Positions 25,512 through 32,896 of a stretch of 39,045 bases of DNA are shown piece by piece (the first letter of the stretch is position 1; every line of letters starts with the position of its first letter). The stretch is from Prevotella sp. Lineage in GTDB: Bacteria > Bacteroidota > Bacteroidia > Bacteroidales > Bacteroidaceae. The stretch is from the NCBI GenBank assembly GCA_017410365.1, contig JAFQQY010000010.1:1-39045 (forward strand), given 5' to 3'. Position numbers and translations under genes: made by a program. The notes beneath the pieces are model-generated. The model was not told where the DNA came from. It saw nothing but the letters and a program-made list of their open reading frames with translations, and searched no databases.

Positions 25512-26354
25512 ATGAAAAGAATTGCCATACAAGGAGAGTTAGGTTCGTTCCACGACATAGCAGCCCATCAGTATTTCGAGGGCGAGCAGGTGCAGTTGAT
25601 ATGCTGTTCTACGTTTGAACAGGTGTTTGAGAATATCAAGCAAGACCCTACTGTTATCGGAATGACTGCCATAGAGAATACCATTGCCGGCAGCTTGCTT
25701 CATAACTATGAGTTGCTTCGCGATTCAGGTGCTGCTGTGGTTGGCGAGCACAAACTCCATATCTCGCATTGCATCTGCTGTCTGCCTGAAGACGATTGGG
25801 ATAGCATTAATGAAGTACACTCTCACCCTGTAGCCCTGCAGCAGTGCCGATGTTTCTTGGCCGCTCACTCAGGTTTGAAAGCCGTTGAGGCAGAAGATAC
25901 AGCCGGTTCCGCACAATACATTGCTGAGCATCAGTGCAAGGGTTGGGCAGCTATATGCAGCGTAGATGCAGCCAATATGTATGGCATGAAGATACTTGAG
26001 GCACATATCGAGGACAACAAGCACAACTTCACCCGTTTCCTTGTTGTTTGCGACCAGCGCAAGGCCGACTTCCTTCGCCCGTTGGCAGAGACCAACAAGT
26101 CAAGCCTTGTCTTCTCGCTGCCTCACGAAGAAGGTTCGTTGTCGCAGGTGCTCAGCATACTGAACTTCTACAAGATAAACCTCACCAAGATTCAGTCGCT
26201 GCCGATTATCGGTCACGAGTGGGAGTATATGTTCTACGTCGATGTTACATACAACAATCTTACTCGCTATCGTCAGAGCATAGATGCTATAATGCCATTA
26301 ACAAAAGAACTAAAGATTTTAGGAGAATACAAAGATGGAAAACAAGTTGACTAA
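25512..26354 (+). CDS. pheA: Prephenate dehydratase
   Basis: A 280-residue enzyme that converts prephenate to phenylpyruvate in phenylalanine synthesis. The catalytic domain (about 1-185) includes AIENTIAGS and the active-site TRF motif (Thr174-Phe176, NFTRFLVV). A C-terminal ACT domain (about 198-270; HEEGSLSQVL and KIQSLPIIGHEWEYMFYVD) should bind phenylalanine for feedback inhibition; the usual ESRP motif reads QSLP here. Start chosen at ATG 25512, since the upstream extension (from 25479) overlaps the attenuator terminator. The last 20 bp overlap the aminotransferase gene. There is no fused chorismate mutase; that activity sits on the DAHP synthase. Confidence 0.95.
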   Translation: MKRIAIQGELGSFHDIAAHQYFEGEQVQLICCSTFEQVFENIKQDPTVIGMTAIENTIAGSLLHNYELLRDSGAAVVGEHKLHISHCICCLPEDDWDSINEVHSHPVALQQCRCFLAAHSGLKAVEAEDTAGSAQYIAEHQCKGWAAICSVDAANMYGMKILEAHIEDNKHNFTRFLVVCDQRKADFLRPLAETNKSSLVFSLPHEEGSLSQVLSILNFYKINLTKIQSLPIIGHEWEYMFYVDVTYNNLTRYRQSIDAIMPLTKELKILGEYKDGKQVD

Positions 26355-27516
26355 CATACAGCCTGCCGACCGCCTCTCGCTGGTCAGCGAATACTATTTC
26401 AGTCGCAAGCTGAAAGAAGTGGCAGCCCTGAATGCCGAAGGAAAAGACATAATCAGTCTGGCAATAGGCAGTCCTGACATGCCGCCGTCAGAACAGACAG
26501 TAGAGAAACTGTGCGAAACAGCGCGCCGCAGCGATACCCACGGCTATCAGCCAACAGGCGGTACGCCAGAACTTCGTGAAGCCATGGCCGATTTCTACAA
26601 GCGTTGGTATGGCGTAGAACTTGATGCCAAGAGCGAGGTGCTGCCTCTTATTGGTTCAAAAGAGGGCATACTTCATGTAACTCTGGCTTTTGTAAATCCT
26701 GGCGACGAGGTGCTGGTGCCTAATCCAGGTTATCCTACATACACCTCTCTAAGCAAGCTCTTAGGTGCCAAGGTGGTAAACTACAATCTTTGCGAGGATA
26801 ACGGTTGGCAACCAGATTTCGAAGAACTGGAGAGCATGGACCTTAGTCGTGTGAAACTGATGTGGACCAACTATCCTAACATGCCAACAGGCGGCAATGC
26901 GCAGATGGAGACATACGAGCGCCTTGTGGCTTTTGCCAAGAAGCACGGCATAGTTGTGGTTAACGACAACCCATATTCGTTCATCCTGAATGAGAAACCG
27001 ATATCGTTGTTGCAGGTAGAAGGAGCGAAAGACTGCTGCATAGAGTTCAACTCTATGTCAAAGAGTCACAACATGCCCGGCTGGCGTGTAGGTATGTGCA
27101 TGACCAATGCCACATTCATCAGTTGGATAATGAAGGTCAAGAGCAATATCGACAGCGGAACATTCCGCGGTCTCCAGCTTGCAGCAGCAGAGGCTTTGCG
27201 CAACGAGGCAGAATGGCATGTGCAAGCAAACATAGAGACATACGCCCGACGCCGCAAGTATGCCGAACAGATTATGGATGTGCTTGGTTGTAAGTACGAC
27301 AACAAGCAGGTGGGCATGTTCCTCTGGGGGCGCATCCCCGACGAGTACGACGATGTAGAGGTACTGACAGAGCGTGTGTTGCACGAAGCCCGCGTCTTCA
27401 TCACCCCCGGCTTCATCTTCGGTTCAAACGGCAAGCGATACATCCGCATCTCCCTTTGTGCTAAGGAGGAGAAGTTGGAAGAGGCGCTGAGGAGGATAAA
27501 AAGCCTCACCCCCTAA
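26335..27516 (+). CDS. PLP aminotransferase, probably aromatic amino acid
   Basis: A 393-residue fold-type I, class I/II aminotransferase. The PLP-binding Lys243 is in SMSKSHNMPGW, with the supporting Asn in TNYPNMPTGG and Asp-Asn in NDNPYSF, and the substrate-carboxylate Arg region RYIRISLC near the C-terminus. Between prephenate dehydratase and DAHP synthase it most likely makes phenylalanine and tyrosine from their keto acids; the LL-diaminopimelate or aspartate aminotransferase subfamilies are alternatives by sequence type. It overlaps pheA by 20 bp. The last residues (KSLTP) and the stop codon are encoded by a REP-like repeat. Confidence 0.88.
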   Translation: MENKLTNIQPADRLSLVSEYYFSRKLKEVAALNAEGKDIISLAIGSPDMPPSEQTVEKLCETARRSDTHGYQPTGGTPELREAMADFYKRWYGVELDAKSEVLPLIGSKEGILHVTLAFVNPGDEVLVPNPGYPTYTSLSKLLGAKVVNYNLCEDNGWQPDFEELESMDLSRVKLMWTNYPNMPTGGNAQMETYERLVAFAKKHGIVVVNDNPYSFILNEKPISLLQVEGAKDCCIEFNSMSKSHNMPGWRVGMCMTNATFISWIMKVKSNIDSGTFRGLQLAAAEALRNEAEWHVQANIETYARRRKYAEQIMDVLGCKYDNKQVGMFLWGRIPDEYDDVEVLTERVLHEARVFITPGFIFGSNGKRYIRISLCAKEEKLEEALRRIKSLTP

Positions 27517-27541
27517 CCCCTCTCCATAATGAGAGGGGAGT
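27502..27541 (+). repeat. REP-like palindromic repeat, copy 3
   Basis: The block begins inside the aminotransferase gene and provides its stop codon (TAA, 27514-27516). The hairpin CCCCTCTC-CATAAT-GAGAGGGG is at 27517-27538. Confidence 0.9.
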
Positions 27542-27574
27542 AGAAAGTACTCATGAACTTAATAACTGTAAGTA

Positions 27575-27650
27575 ACAACTTGTAAACTCGTTAACTTGTT
27601 AACTATAACAATTAACTCGTCAACTTGTCAACTTGTTTACTTGTCAACTA
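27575..27650. repeat. Octanucleotide-period repeat CAACTYGT
   Basis: About nine degenerate 8-bp units of the form (T/C)AACT(T/C)GT fill the gap before the DAHP synthase gene. An 8-bp period is not compatible with coding. Related arrays occur at 28733, 30696 and 32031. Confidence 0.85.
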
Positions 27651-27664
27651 AAAAATAAAATATT

Positions 27665-28729
27665 ATGGATTTAGAATTAGAGAAACTGAATTTACCATGT
27701 GATAGTGATAGACCTTTGGTTATTGCCGGTCCTTGTTCGGCAGAGACAGAGGAGCAAGTGATGTGTACCGCCAAGCAGCTGGCAGAAAAAGGATGCCACA
27801 TCTTCCGTGCCGGTGTGTGGAAACCGCGTACCAAGCCGGGAGGATTCGAAGGCAATGGCGAGGCGGCACTGCCATGGCTTGCACAGGTAAAGAAAGAAAC
27901 AGGCATGCTCATTTCTACAGAAGTGGCAACGCCAGAACATGTGGAACTGGCTCTGAAATATGGTGTTGACGTGCTTTGGGTTGGTGCTCGCACCTCTGCC
28001 AACCCATTCGCTATGCAGGCATTGGCAGACTCGCTGAAAGGTGTTGACGTGCCGGTACTGGTCAAGAACCCTGTCAATCCCGACCTCGAACTGTGGATTG
28101 GTGCTCTGGAGCGCATCAACCAGGCAGGTATAAAGCGACTCGGTGCCATTCACCGTGGTTTCTCTTCTTACGACAAGAAGATTTATCGCAACCTGCCAAT
28201 GTGGCAGATACCTATCGAACTTCATCGCCGTCTGCCTGAGTTGCCTATCATCTGCGACCCAAGCCATATCGGTGGCACACGCGAACTGATAGCACCATTG
28301 TGTCAGCAGGCCATGGACTTAGGTTTCGACGGACTTATCGTTGAAAGCCATTGCGAACCGGACAAGGCGTGGAGCGATGCCAAGCAGCAGGTAACGCCAG
28401 ATGTGCTTGACTATATTCTCAGTCTGCTTGTCGTTCGCAACGAGTCTGTTACAACAGAAGGCATCAACGTTCTTCGCAAGCAGATTGACGAACTTGACAA
28501 TCAGCTGATGGACTTGCTCGCCAAGCGTATGCGTGTTTGCCGTGAGATTGGCCAGTACAAGAAAGAACACAACATGACCGTTCTTCAGACAGCCCGCTAC
28601 AATGAGATTCTTGAGAAGCGCGGAGCGCAAGGTGCTCTGTGCGGAATGGGCGCAAAGTTCGTAAAGAAGATTTTCGAGGAAGTGCACGAAGAGTCTGTGC
28701 GTCAGCAGATTGAGATATTGAATAAGTAG
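27665..28729 (+). CDS. Bifunctional DAHP synthase - chorismate mutase
   Basis: A 354-residue fusion. The N-terminal class I-beta 3-deoxy-7-phosphoheptulonate synthase domain (about 1-255) starts the shikimate pathway from PEP and erythrose 4-phosphate; GPCSAE (22-27), RAGVWKPRTKPGGFEG, WVGARTSANPFAMQ, VKNPVNPD and ICDPSHIGG are visible. The C-terminal AroQ-type chorismate mutase domain (about 263-354, LRKQIDELDNQLMDLLAKRM ... QTARYNEI) turns chorismate into prephenate. In Bacteroidota and Gram-positives the mutase domain often acts as the allosteric sensor of prephenate. The next and previous genes take prephenate to tyrosine and phenylalanine. Confidence 0.95.
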   Translation: MDLELEKLNLPCDSDRPLVIAGPCSAETEEQVMCTAKQLAEKGCHIFRAGVWKPRTKPGGFEGNGEAALPWLAQVKKETGMLISTEVATPEHVELALKYGVDVLWVGARTSANPFAMQALADSLKGVDVPVLVKNPVNPDLELWIGALERINQAGIKRLGAIHRGFSSYDKKIYRNLPMWQIPIELHRRLPELPIICDPSHIGGTRELIAPLCQQAMDLGFDGLIVESHCEPDKAWSDAKQQVTPDVLDYILSLLVVRNESVTTEGINVLRKQIDELDNQLMDLLAKRMRVCREIGQYKKEHNMTVLQTARYNEILEKRGAQGALCGMGAKFVKKIFEEVHEESVRQQIEILNK

Positions 28730-28732
28730 TTT

Positions 28733-28844
28733 AGTAGACAAGTTAACAAGTAAACGAGTAAACAAGTTAAGTGATTCGGAAACAAGTAACTCATTAACTT
28801 AAAGTATCAACTCGTCAACTTGTCAACTCGTCAACTCGTCAACT
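28733..28844. repeat. 112-bp repeat, inverted partner at 30741-30852
   Basis: This block of octanucleotide-like units (AACTCGTC, AACAAGTA and a central non-repetitive part CGGAAACAAGTAACTCATTA) is the reverse complement of 30741-30852 with six mismatches counted by eye. The two copies enclose tyrA and the dihydrouridine synthase gene. It begins 4 bp after the DAHP synthase stop codon and ends 15 bp before the tyrA ATG. Confidence 0.9.
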
Positions 28845-28858
28845 TAAATAAACAAAAT

Positions 28859-29638
28859 ATGAAAATACTAGTCCTTGGCGCAGGCAAGATGGGAGCATTC
28901 TTCCTTGACCTGCTCAGTTTCGACCACGAAACGGCGGTGTATGAGAAAGACCCTAAGCGCATGCGATTTACATATAACTGTCAGCGTCTCACAACGCTCG
29001 AAGAAGTTAGGGAGTTCCATCCCGAACTGGTTATCAATGCCGTAACGGTGAAATATACCATACCGGCTTTTGAAGAAGTGATGCCATATCTGCCAAAAGA
29101 GTGTATCATCAGCGATATATCATCGGTAAAGACAGGCTTGCGCGATTTCTATATGCAATGCGGCCATCCCTACGTTTCTACTCACCCTATGTTCGGTCCT
29201 ACGTTTGCCAACCTCAGCAACCTGCGCGAGGAGAATGCCATCATCATCAGCGAGGGCGACTATATGGGACGTATATTCTTTAAAGACTTGTATAGCCGAC
29301 TCGACCTCAACATCTATGAATATACATTCGAGGAGCACGACAAGACCGTGGCCTACTCATTGAGTATTCCGTTCGTCAGCACATTCGTGTTCGCTGCCGT
29401 GATGAAGCATCAGGATGCGCCGGGCACCACCTTCAAGCGCCATATGCGCATAGCCAAGGGTGTGCTCAGCGAAGACGACTACCTCTTGCAGGAGATTCTT
29501 TTCAATCCATATACGCACGACCAAGTGGCGCAGATTCGCGAGGAGTTGAAAGACTTGCTTGAGATAATCGACAAAAAGGATGCCGAAGGCATGAAGGGGT
29601 ATCTGACTAAGATTAGGAAGAATGTGGATGAGAATTGA
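28859..29638 (+). CDS. tyrA: Prephenate dehydrogenase
   Basis: A 259-residue NAD(P)-dependent enzyme that converts prephenate to 4-hydroxyphenylpyruvate for tyrosine synthesis. The N-terminal Rossmann loop LGAGKMGAF, the DISSVKTGL segment (with the Ser-Val-Lys typical of the family) and the STHPMFGPTF active-site stretch are visible. No ACT or chorismate mutase domain is attached. Start chosen at ATG 28859; an upstream TTG frame (28820) is just translated repeat. It ends the aromatic cluster, opposite the convergent dihydrouridine synthase gene. Confidence 0.93.
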   Translation: MKILVLGAGKMGAFFLDLLSFDHETAVYEKDPKRMRFTYNCQRLTTLEEVREFHPELVINAVTVKYTIPAFEEVMPYLPKECIISDISSVKTGLRDFYMQCGHPYVSTHPMFGPTFANLSNLREENAIIISEGDYMGRIFFKDLYSRLDLNIYEYTFEEHDKTVAYSLSIPFVSTFVFAAVMKHQDAPGTTFKRHMRIAKGVLSEDDYLLQEILFNPYTHDQVAQIREELKDLLEIIDKKDAEGMKGYLTKIRKNVDEN

Positions 29639-29640
29639 GG

Positions 29641-29676
29641 AGGCCTCCCCCCAACCCTCCGAAGGAGGGAAGGCTT
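29641..29676. repeat. Degenerate REP-like repeat between convergent genes
   Basis: GGCCTCCCCCCAACCCTCC followed by a small CCCTCC-GAA-GGAGGG hairpin. It begins 3 bp after the tyrA stop and may act as its terminator, although no T-run follows. Confidence 0.6.
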
Positions 29677-29715
29677 GAAACCATTCTAAGAAGTTAGCAG
29701 GGGGCAGGGAGGTTC

Positions 29716-30672
29716 CTACTCCCCTCTCATTATGGAGAGGGGCGGGGGTGAGGCTTCTTCAACTCTACAAAGGTAATTCTTCATATTCCCCGCCTTGACG
29801 ATTTTCTTCCATTGCTTTCGTCCGATTGTCGGTTCCAGATAGTCCCAGAAGGAGCGTATCTTCATCAGTTGCTGCGCCTCTCCTGGGATAACTTTTGTGT
29901 AGTGCTCAAGCAACGCCTCGTGCATCTGCTTGATTTTCATTATCAATGTGCCTTGACTTAGCGGTGTTCCCGACGCATATTCCTCTGCCATCGAAGGACG
30001 GGCAAGCAGTCCTCTGCCAATCATCACGCCTGCCAACCGCTCACCGTATTTTTCCTCCAGACTCCTGATGTCATCGACGCTGCAGATGTCGCCGTTATAC
30101 ACCACAGGATGCTTGCAAAGGGCAAGAAACTCGTCGAAAGCGTTCATGTTCACTTCACCCTTATACTGCTGTGTGGCTATGCGCGGGTGCATGGTCACGT
30201 GGCAAAGCGGCATGCCGTTGATGATGCCGATACATTGTTGCCATTGACTGGCGTCGTCAAATCCTAGGCGCATCTTCAGAGAGAAAACAACATCAGGGTT
30301 GTCGTTCATCACCGCAGCAATTTCATTCAACTTATCCGGAACAGTAAGCAAACCGGCACCTCTTCCATGGCGTGTCTGCAACGGGAACGGACAACCTGCA
30401 TTCACGTCTATCCTCCTGTATCCCAATGTCTTAAGATACTCAACAAGCACGCGCATCTCCTCGCCGTCATTGGCAATGATTTGAGGCACAACGTTAACGC
30501 CCTCGTTAAACTCAGGTCTCACGTCGCGCATGTCCTTACTCCTCACCGTTCCGTGCTCCAGTCTTACGAATGGGGTAGTGTACGTGTCTATTCCTCCGAA
30601 AAACCTCTTGTGCAAACGTCTGTATGCATCTTCCGTATAGCCTTGCAGTGGCGCAAAATGAATCTTGTACAT
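29716..30672 (-). CDS. tRNA-dihydrouridine synthase
   Basis: A 318-residue FMN-dependent Dus-family TIM barrel that reduces uridines in tRNA D-loops. The N-terminal FAPLQGYTEDAYRR, the catalytic Cys in DVNAGCPFPLQTRHGRGAGLL, the SLKMRLGFDD segment and VMIGRGLLARPS are family features. The Dus subtype (A, B or C) is not clear to me. The last 14 or so residues (EEASPPPLSIMRGE) are translated REP-like repeat, so the native C-terminus was probably near SLCRVEE. The ATG is 5 nt from a TACCTTTG box, implying a nearly leaderless mRNA. Confidence 0.92.
   Translation of the reverse strand: MYKIHFAPLQGYTEDAYRRLHKRFFGGIDTYTTPFVRLEHGTVRSKDMRDVRPEFNEGVNVVPQIIANDGEEMRVLVEYLKTLGYRRIDVNAGCPFPLQTRHGRGAGLLTVPDKLNEIAAVMNDNPDVVFSLKMRLGFDDASQWQQCIGIINGMPLCHVTMHPRIATQQYKGEVNMNAFDEFLALCKHPVVYNGDICSVDDIRSLEEKYGERLAGVMIGRGLLARPSMAEEYASGTPLSQGTLIMKIKQMHEALLEHYTKVIPGEAQQLMKIRSFWDYLEPTIGRKQWKKIVKAGNMKNYLCRVEEASPPPLSIMRGE
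29717..29757 (-). repeat. REP-like palindromic repeat, copy 5 (inverted)
   Basis: Same block as copies 1, 3 and 6 on the opposite strand, lying within the 3' end of the dihydrouridine synthase gene. Hairpin at 29721-29742. Confidence 0.9.
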
Positions 30673-30677
30673 GGGTG

Positions 30678-30685
30678 CAAAGGTA
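30678..30685 (-). promoter_or_regulatory. -7 box of the dihydrouridine synthase gene
   Basis: TACCTTTG on the minus strand, 5 nt upstream of the ATG. The nearest TTG upstream is 24 bp away, further than the usual 19-21. Confidence 0.5.
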
Positions 30686-30695
30686 ATAATTTTTT

Positions 30696-30942
30696 AGTAA
30701 ACGAGTAAACAAGTTGACGAGTAAACAAGTTATTACTTTTAGTTGATGAGTTAACGAGTTGACAAGTTGACGAGTTGATACTTTAAGTTGATGAGTTACT
30801 TGTTTCCGAGTCACTTAACTTGTTTACTCGTTTACTTGTCAACTTGTCAACTGTAACACTTAACTTGTCAACTCGTTTACTTGTCAACTTGTCAACTGTA
30901 ACACTTAACTTGTTTACTCGTTTACTTGTCAACTCGTCAACT
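30696..30942. repeat. Octanucleotide-rich repeat block with 45-bp tandem units
   Basis: The block contains the inverted 112-bp copy (30741-30852) and a 45-bp tandem repeat with starts at 30817, 30862 and 30907 (last partial). The basic unit is 8 bp (ACTTGTCA and variants TTTACTCG). It occupies the whole gap between the divergent dihydrouridine synthase and EamA genes, so both promoters sit at or in its edges. Confidence 0.92.
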
Positions 30943-30956
30943 TTTTATTACCTTTG
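30926..30956 (+). promoter_or_regulatory. Promoter of the EamA transporter gene
   Basis: TTG (30926-30928) and TACCTTTG (30949-30956) are 20 bp apart. The -33 element falls inside the octanucleotide repeat. The ATG follows 10 nt after the -7 box, so the leader is only a few bases. Confidence 0.65.
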
Positions 30957-30966
30957 CAAAGATTTT

Positions 30967-31920
30967 ATGAAAAAAGAGTCAGATATATTTGCCCATATAG
31001 TGGCATTTGTCACGGTAGCCATTTGGGGAACGACGTTTGTGTGGACTAAGCTGTTGATATACAACGGTATTTCGCCCGCTCAGATATTCACCTTGCGCTT
31101 CGTCATTGCCTATCTGCTGATGCTCGGCTTCTCGCTTTATTGGCAGAAGGGCGCAAGGCATAAGTGGTTTGCCGACTCATGGAAGGACGAACTGCTCATG
31201 CTCGCCCTTGGAGTGACAGGCGGGTCCGTCTATTTCCTTGCAGAAAACGAGGCACTACGGTTCACCACCGCCACCAACACCTCGCTCATCGTTTGCTCCT
31301 GTCCGCTGCTTACGATGCTCATCTACAGGATGTTCTACAACAGCGAGCGCCTGAAAATCATGCAACTGGCTGGGTCCGTAGTGGCATGTCTGGGCATGGT
31401 CATCGTGGTTCTTAACGGTCGCTTCGTGCTCAATCTCTCGCCCGTAGGCGATGTGCTTGCCTTCATAGCCTGTCTCAGTTGGGCATTCTATTCGCTCATG
31501 ATGAAACCAGCCCTGCAGCGCTACTCATCGCTGTTCATCACGCGCAAGGTGTTCTTCTATGGAGTGCTCACCGTTCTGCCTTATTACATAGCTGTGCCGG
31601 GCTTCCCGTTGATGGATGCTCTCCTTCAACCGGCAGTACTCGCCAATCTCCTCTTCCTCAGTGTCGTGGCCTCCATGGTCTGCTTCCTCACGTGGAACTG
31701 GTGCATAGGTCGCCTGGGAGCTGTGCAGGCCATCAACTGGGTGTATCTGAACCCCATTGCAACGATAGTTGCGGCGTGGTTGGTGCTTGGCGAACAAATT
31801 ACGGCATACTTTTTGATAGGAAGTATATTGATACTGATAGGAATGTATGTGTCGGAGAGGAAAGGAGCCTCACCCCCGACCCCTCTCCATAATGAGAGGG
31901 GAGTAAGCAGTTCCAAATAA
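30967..31920 (+). CDS. EamA/DMT-family transporter
   Basis: A 317-residue inner-membrane protein with ten predicted hydrophobic segments in two EamA halves (AIWGTTFVWTKLLIYNGISPAQIFTLRF at the start; YLNPIATIVAAWLVLGEQIT near the end), typical of drug/metabolite exporters of unknown substrate. Start chosen at ATG 30967, placed next to the promoter; an upstream in-frame extension to 30820 is translated repeat and lies before the promoter. The last 18 residues (GASPPTPLHNERGVSSSK) are encoded by a REP-like repeat, so the native end was probably near YVSERK. Confidence 0.9.
   Translation: MKKESDIFAHIVAFVTVAIWGTTFVWTKLLIYNGISPAQIFTLRFVIAYLLMLGFSLYWQKGARHKWFADSWKDELLMLALGVTGGSVYFLAENEALRFTTATNTSLIVCSCPLLTMLIYRMFYNSERLKIMQLAGSVVACLGMVIVVLNGRFVLNLSPVGDVLAFIACLSWAFYSLMMKPALQRYSSLFITRKVFFYGVLTVLPYYIAVPGFPLMDALLQPAVLANLLFLSVVASMVCFLTWNWCIGRLGAVQAINWVYLNPIATIVAAWLVLGEQITAYFLIGSILILIGMYVSERKGASPPTPLHNERGVSSSK
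31866..31904 (+). repeat. REP-like palindromic repeat, copy 6
   Basis: Identical in form to copy 1; it lies fully inside the EamA coding sequence and extends the protein's C-terminus. Hairpin at 31880-31901. Confidence 0.92.
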
Positions 31921-31965
31921 AAATTGAAGGATTGAGAGATTGAAGACTGTTACCAAAGCATACGT

Positions 31966-32065
31966 CTGAACTCCTACACTCCTGAACTCCTGAACTCCTT
32001 TAAAAGTCACTCCTGAACTCCTCAAAATCAAACAACTCGTCAACTTAAAATACAACTCGTTAACT
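31966..32065. repeat. ACTCCTGA and CAACTCGT octanucleotide repeats
   Basis: About six copies of ACTCCTGA-like units (31966-32025) pass into CAACTCGT-like units (32031-32065). Upstream of them, 31925-31945 has ATTGARRG units, also with an 8-bp step. This is the 160-bp gap before the TerB/DnaJ gene. Confidence 0.8.
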
Positions 32066-32079
32066 AAATATAAAAAAAT

Positions 32080-32856
32080 ATGGCAATTGGAAAATGGATA
32101 GGCGGCATAGTCGGTTGGATGACCGGCGGCATGTTTGGAGCATTGGCAGGCGTAGTCCTTGGCCACTGGTTCGATAAAGGACTTGATAGTGTAAGTAATG
32201 AATCAAACTCAGGTGAGCGCAGCTTCTCTGATGTCTATGGCAATGAGGGACACCGCAACAACTTCCTCTTTGCCCTGCTTGTGCTCATGGCATACATCAT
32301 CAGAGCCGACGGCAAGGTGATGCATTCTGAAATGGAGTTCGTGCGCAACTTCCTGCGCAATAACTTCGGTGAAGCAGCCGTGCGACAGGGCGAACAGATA
32401 CTGCTCAAACTCTTTGAGGAGCAGAAGCGACAGGGTAGCGCTACCTATCAGAACACCGTCCGCCAGTGTTGTCAGCAGATAGCCATGAACATGCCTTATG
32501 CCGAGCGTCTGCAACTGCTCAGTTTCCTGTCAGCCATCAGCAAGGCCGACGGCAGAGTAACGTCCGACGAGATTAAGGCCATAAGAGACTGTGCCCTCTG
32601 GATGCAGATATCAGATGCCGACCTTGAGTCTGTGCTCAACCTTGGCGGAGGCAGTCTTGAAGAAGCCTACAAGGTGCTTGGCGTCAGTCCCGATGCCACC
32701 GACGACGAGGTGCGCAAGGCCTACCGCAAACTGGCTCTTCAGCATCATCCCGACCGCGTGGCCACTCTTGGCGAGGACATACGCCGTGCGGCAGAACAGA
32801 AGCTTCAGAAGATAAACGAAGCAAAAGAACGGATATACAAAGAAAGGGGAATGTAA
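32080..32856 (+). CDS. TerB-like and DnaJ-domain protein (DjlA type)
   Basis: A 258-residue protein with an N-terminal Gly-rich membrane segment (IGGIVGWMTGGMFGALAGVVLGHWF, about 7-31), a TerB-like helical domain (about 55-185, IIRADGKVMHSEMEFVRNFL and ISKADGRVTSDEIKAIRDCA), and a C-terminal J domain (about 194-258) with the HPD tripeptide in LQHHPDRV. This is the layout of DjlA, a membrane-anchored DnaK co-chaperone. The role in Bacteroidota is not established. The stop codon sits in the loop of its own terminator. Confidence 0.9.
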   Translation: MAIGKWIGGIVGWMTGGMFGALAGVVLGHWFDKGLDSVSNESNSGERSFSDVYGNEGHRNNFLFALLVLMAYIIRADGKVMHSEMEFVRNFLRNNFGEAAVRQGEQILLKLFEEQKRQGSATYQNTVRQCCQQIAMNMPYAERLQLLSFLSAISKADGRVTSDEIKAIRDCALWMQISDADLESVLNLGGGSLEEAYKVLGVSPDATDDEVRKAYRKLALQHHPDRVATLGEDIRRAAEQKLQKINEAKERIYKERGM

Positions 32857-32882
32857 TCAAACATCCCCCTTTCTTCTTTTTT
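32840..32882 (+). terminator. Terminator of the TerB/DnaJ gene
   Basis: AAGAAAGGGG-A-ATGT pairs with ACAT-C-CCCCTTTCTT (one mismatch) and is followed by CTTTTTTATA. The TAA stop codon (32854-32856) is in the loop, so termination overlaps the end of translation. Confidence 0.88.
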
Positions 32883-32896
32883 ATATCAACAAAATC

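Noticed and set aside
28319-28765. 148-codon minus-strand reading frame
   Set aside because: It is antisense to the DAHP synthase-mutase gene and begins in the octanucleotide repeat; no independent evidence of coding.
30820-30966. N-terminal extension of the EamA transporter
   Set aside because: The extension (MFTRLLVNLSTVTLNL...) is translated 8-bp/45-bp repeat and lies upstream of the promoter; the real start is ATG 30967.
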